A DNA stretch of 64,000 nt from Littorina saxatilis (taxonomy: Eukaryota > Mollusca > Gastropoda > Littorinimorpha > Littorinidae), in the NCBI RefSeq assembly GCF_037325665.1, contig NC_090245.1:75197970-75261969 (forward strand), in the 5' to 3' direction. The notes beneath the pieces were generated by a model that had not been told where the DNA came from, did no database searches, and saw only the letters and a program-made list of their open reading frames with translations. Below are positions 60,442 to 64,000 of this stretch, one piece after another. Each line of letters starts with the position of its first letter. Position 1 is the stretch's first letter. Both the position numbers and the translations under genes were made by a program.

Positions 60442-60445
60442 GCAC
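59970..60445. repeat. (CA)n-rich satellite stretch
   Basis: Mostly CACA with GACA, CTCA and CGCG interruptions. A small hairpin GACCTATATT...AATATAGGTC sits in the middle (60,250-60,273). Confidence 0.95.
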
Positions 60446-60479
60446 AGTCTAACCCTGTCACACTCTTTCATCGAAGTAA

Positions 60480-61200
60480 ACTGACAAAGCACTCCATCCA
60501 GATGGTGACCAAACGACGAACCGAGTCCGGCAACATGGATTAGAAGACTTCAAACGCGGGAAATGTAAACAAAGCCAGCAACGTTCGGTGTAGCGGCGTT
60601 AATTAGTCGTGACCTCATTTTTTTTTTAGGTCTGTGCGTGTCATAAGGTACCTCATTCGAGTACAAACTACGGTGACGCCGGTGTGACGTTTTCATCTTT
60701 CGCCGTGTTGATACTGATTTCGAGTCTCGGCCTCGTTGATCTAGTATAAACTCGACACTGAACAAAAAAACACCCCCCCCTTCGATAGTACTGATAAGCG
60801 ACCTTCAGTGTGTACCTTACATTCATGGGGCCAAATTTGTCCAACCAATTTTTTTTTATTTAACTTGAAATTTGATTCATCCTCAAATTTAATGTTTCCC
60901 TTCTTACTCAAGGGACGTAACCACTCGGTACACGTTTTCGAAAAAAAAAATTGATTTTGGGGGTGAAATCTATTAAATTTCACCACCAATTTTTTTCACA
61001 TGCAAGAAACTGACATGCTTTTTGTCCATTAATAATTTCACTTCTTAATTTTACCAGGAAACAACATTTCAGTCGTATATATCGAGGGGGAAATATGTAC
61101 ACAGGCGAAAGATGAAATCGTAACACCGGCACGGCAGGTGCGACTGAGAGCAAATGATCAGCGAGCTCCGCTCAGAATGCACGCGCAATATCTTCATGCT
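60480..61200. other. no gene recognised
   Basis: Phrases GTGACCTCATT and GAATGCACGCGCAATAT recur here and at 61,420-61,600, a weak direct duplication. No coding frame of note. Confidence 0.4.
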
Positions 61201-61214
61201 GTTTTGCAACTTGT

Positions 61215-61360
61215 ACACCGACACATTCACACACACACCGACACACACACCCACACATGGCCGGCACACACATACACACACACACACACCGTGGACACAC
61301 ACACACACACACCCACATACTGACACACACACACACACTGACACACACACACTGAAAGAC
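61215..61360. repeat. (CA)n-rich tract
   Basis: CACA with GACA and CCGA interruptions. Confidence 0.95.
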
Positions 61361-62039
61361 ACCGAAAAACAGACATTCGTTGCATTGCGCAGCAGATGAA
61401 ACCTGTGCTTCAGTCAGACCATATTATGGGGAAATAGAAACATGAACAAAGGCATTAACTCTCGGTGTGGCCGCTCTAATCAGAACTGACCCATATCGAG
61501 TGTAATAAAGCAGTGACCTCATTCCACAAGGCACGCGTAGCACGTGCCAAAGGAGCAACTGATCGCCGAGCAGAATGCACGCGCAATATTTTCAAGCGCT
61601 CTTGAGATGGAGACAAAAATAGCTGATAGTCACTCGGAGGAGAATGGAGTTCGAGAGAAGCGAGGGAGAGGGAAAGAGGCTGAAGGGAAAGGGGGGGGGG
61701 GATGTTTTCTGTACCCAGTCTGTGTGTCTCTAGGAGATAGGAGGGGAAGGGAAGGGAGGGCACAGAGGGAGCTCTAGACGAAAGCTTTTTCGACGCACTC
61801 AGCATTTCTCCCGTGCGCTGTCCAGCCTTTTAACCTTGGCCGGCAGTGGCGGGAATAATGGTGAGGTGGCGGGAGATGCGAGTCTCTCAGTGTGTGTTTG
61901 AATTGTAAGAGGTACGAAAGAAGCGAAGGAGAAGTGAGGCCCAAAAGAAAGGGTGAACAAGGACAGAGTTAGAAGACTCACACACTCAAAACACAACAAG
62001 AGCCTGAGTAAACAAAGGACTGCCGCGCATTTGCATCAC

Positions 62040-62438
62040 AGACTGAGACCTAAACAGAGTGCGCGTGCTGAGCCTGAGCGGAGAATACGTGCGACTGTGT
62101 GCGTGCGTCCGTGTGTGGCGTAGGTTCCTGCGCAGGAGAGAAGGTTAGATATTCCACCGTGGCGGCGGTGACGGGGTTTAGAGTGTGGAATGTGTTGCAT
62201 AGAAGCGGCGGCGGTCTGAAAATTAGTTTAGCATCAGTGTGTGCGTAGTAGACTGAGAGTGAAAGAGGAGGGGCGGGTTTGTTCTCTGCCCTCGTTGTGT
62301 AGTGTTGCTGCTGTTGGTGTACTTTGGTCATCGACTGCCCAAAATACGCCGCGTTGGCGCTGTTACCTCCCTCGTCTGTTTTGGGGGACGCTGCGACCGC
62401 CAACACTGTCGTTGAGTCACTGTGATGCCGCGACTGGG
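62040..62438 (+). other. possible first exon / 5' UTR of a plus-strand gene
   Basis: A unique, GC-richer stretch with no repeat match inside the window contains GCGGCGGTGACGGGG-type sequence and an octamer ATTTGCAT just before it (62,028). It ends CACTGTGATGCCGCGACTGG-G followed by the donor GTGAGT at 62,439. If used, it would start a protein with MPRL and continue beyond the window. No downstream exon can be seen, so this is a weak call. Confidence 0.25.
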
Positions 62439-62584
62439 GTGAGTGCACTCACATTTCTTGGCTTTATCTTGGAAGGTGAATCTGTGGGATTATGTTGTTG
62501 ATTTGTTTTCATTATTGTGCATGTGTATGGGGGGGGGTGGGGTGGGAGGGGGATGAGATTGGGGAATGTTGAGGCACTGACGGT

Positions 62585-62785
62585 ACACACACACACACAC
62601 GCGCACGCACGCACGCATGCACACACACATACACGCACGCACACGCATGCACGCACACACACACACACTGGCACACGGCACACTGGCACACACACACACA
62701 CGCTGACACACACCCACACACACACTCCGGCACACACACACACACACCGTGCCGGGCTGACACACACACACACACACACAGACTT
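62585..62785. repeat. (CA)n-rich tract
   Basis: CACA with GCAC and CGGC interruptions. Confidence 0.95.
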
Positions 62786-63118
62786 ACGTGTCAAAAGCTA
62801 ACAACTAGCCTAAACAGTACACCAAAGTCGGTATGGTTTCATCAGTGGAGTCTTTACTATGCAGGATGTCAAGACCCAGGGCTGGGTTCTCTCCTGTATA
62901 AACGTTCATGTTCATCAAAGGTGTTTGCATCAAACTGCGTGGCCGGCCGGGACAGGCCAATGGAAGTATGGTACCCAATCTACTGTAGAACAGTGGAACA
63001 ACCCTTTTAAGTCCTCCAAAAATCTGCGAAAATCGGGTCTTAAAAAAGAGGGAGTCTTAAAATAGGCGTACATTTACAAAGGCTATGAACAGAAAGTCTG
63101 AGAAAACAAGGTCTTAAC

Positions 63119-63931
63119 AAGTCGCTTAAGGCGAAAATACAATATTTAGTCAAGTAGCTGTCGAACTCACAGAATGAAACTGAACGCAATGCCATTTTTC
63201 AGCAAGACCGTATACTCGTAGCATCGTCAGTCCACCGCTCATGGCAAAGGCAGTGAAATTGACAAGAAGAGCGGGGTAGTAGTTGCGCTAAGAAGGTTAG
63301 CACGCTTTTCTGTACCTCTCTTTGTTTTAACTTTCTGAGCGTGTTTTTAATCCAAACATATCATATCTATATGTTTTTGGAATCAGGAACCGACAAGGAA
63401 TAAGATGAAAGTGTTTTTAAATTGATTTCGACAATTTAATTTTGATAATTATTTTTATATATTTAATTTTCAGAGCTTGTTTTTAATCCGAATATAACAT
63501 ATTTATATGTTTTTGGAATCAGCAAATGATGGAGAATAAGATAAACGTAAATTTGGATCGTTTTATAAATTTCTATTTTTTTTTTTACAATTTTCAGATT
63601 TTTAATGACCAAAGTCATTAATTAATTTTTAAGCCACCAAGCTGAAATGCAATACCGAAGTCCGGGCTTCGTCAAAGATTACTTGACCAAAATTTCAACC
63701 AATTTGGTTGAAAAATGAGGGCGTGACAGTGCCGCCTCAACTTTCACGAAAAGCCGGATATGACGTCATCAAAGACATTTATCAAAAAAATGAAAAAAAC
63801 GTTCGGGGATTTCATACCCAGGAACTCTCATGTCAAATTTCATAAAGATCGGTCCAGTAGTTTAGTCTGAATCGCTCTACACACACACACAGACACACAC
63901 ACACACGCACACACACACGCACGCACATACA
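63119..63931 (-). repeat. TTTAGTCA repeat, third long copy
   Basis: AGTCGCTTAAGGCGAAAATA, TTTAGTCAAGTAGCTGTCGA, body as 3919-4794, then AGTAGTTTAGTCTGAATCGC and a CA tract. Confidence 0.85.
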
Positions 63932-64000
63932 CCAGATGCTCCCCAGCATGTCGTAAGAGGCGACTAACGGATTCTGTTTCTCCTTTTACCCTTGTTAAGT
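63932..64000 (+). mobile_element. S2 retroposon, 5' part, running off the window
   Basis: GATGCTCCCCAGCATGTCGT, AAGAGGCGACTAACGGATTC, TCCTTTTACCCTTGTTAAGT match the 5' half of S2 at 28,250 and 46,246. Confidence 0.85.

Noticed and set aside
60219-60492. Long frames in (CA)n tracts (His/Thr or Cys/Val repeats) here and in many other places
   Set aside because: Low-complexity translation of microsatellites.
61476-61999. Minus-strand frames considered as upstream exons of the kinase
   Set aside because: No splice signals of the right phase and biased low-complexity composition; too far and unsupported.

Overview
The window is animal nuclear DNA, most likely from a gastropod mollusc. A littorinid-type caenogastropod is my best guess from the repeat families, but that is inference and not shown. 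The evidence for an animal genome is: a coding gene split into small exons with GT/GC-AG introns; dense tRNA-derived SINEs, LINE and MITE remains; very long (CA)n, (TA)n and (GA)n tracts; and no bacterial operon structure.

Positions 1-35,800, minus strand, hold the one gene I can reconstruct. It is a divergent PKC-like (AGC family) serine/threonine kinase. I can follow 14 exons from 35,797 down to a stop codon at 1031-1033. All kinase-domain exons join in compatible phases and give an almost complete catalytic domain: a modified glycine loop, the MAIK lysine, HRDLRLKN, DFG, GTVKEMAPE and the HPFF..VDW tail. A C-terminal extension of about 260 residues with a Cys-rich cluster follows. The 5' end was not found. 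Two introns hold tandem arrays whose units are copies of the next exon's splice acceptor plus the start of that exon (22.8-23.5 kb and 32.0-33.3 kb). The most 5' exon found is interrupted by a 376-bp MITE.

The introns and flanks are filled with repeats. These include a roughly 0.9-kb family that carries its own (CA)n tract, a family with CCCGGC-TTC-GCCGGG hairpins found in head-to-tail pairs joined at (TA)n tails, and several SINE families. They also include MITEs with clear target-site duplications (TA, TTA, AATA and 5-bp types), a 2.8-kb element with 38-bp perfect terminal inverted repeats enclosing a C2H2 zinc-finger reading frame, and several large palindromes.

Positions 36-64 kb contain no host protein gene I can support. 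This part holds a decayed Ty3/gypsy-type LTR retrotransposon fossil on the minus strand (about 47.6-53.1 kb) that was later hit by two MITEs, and a tyrosine-recombinase retroelement fossil (about 56.0-56.4 kb). It also holds a 22-bp minisatellite that switches strand, more SINEs and MITEs, and CA-rich satellite stretches. Near 62.0-62.4 kb a GC-richer unique stretch ends in an ATG and a GTGAGT donor; it could be the first exon of a plus-strand gene leaving the window.

The most unusual signals are the two splice-acceptor/exon arrays in one kinase gene, four or five tiny retroposed 3' tails with target-site duplications that share a hairpin layout, and a roughly 60-nt module placed just before (CA)n tracts in otherwise different repeat families.
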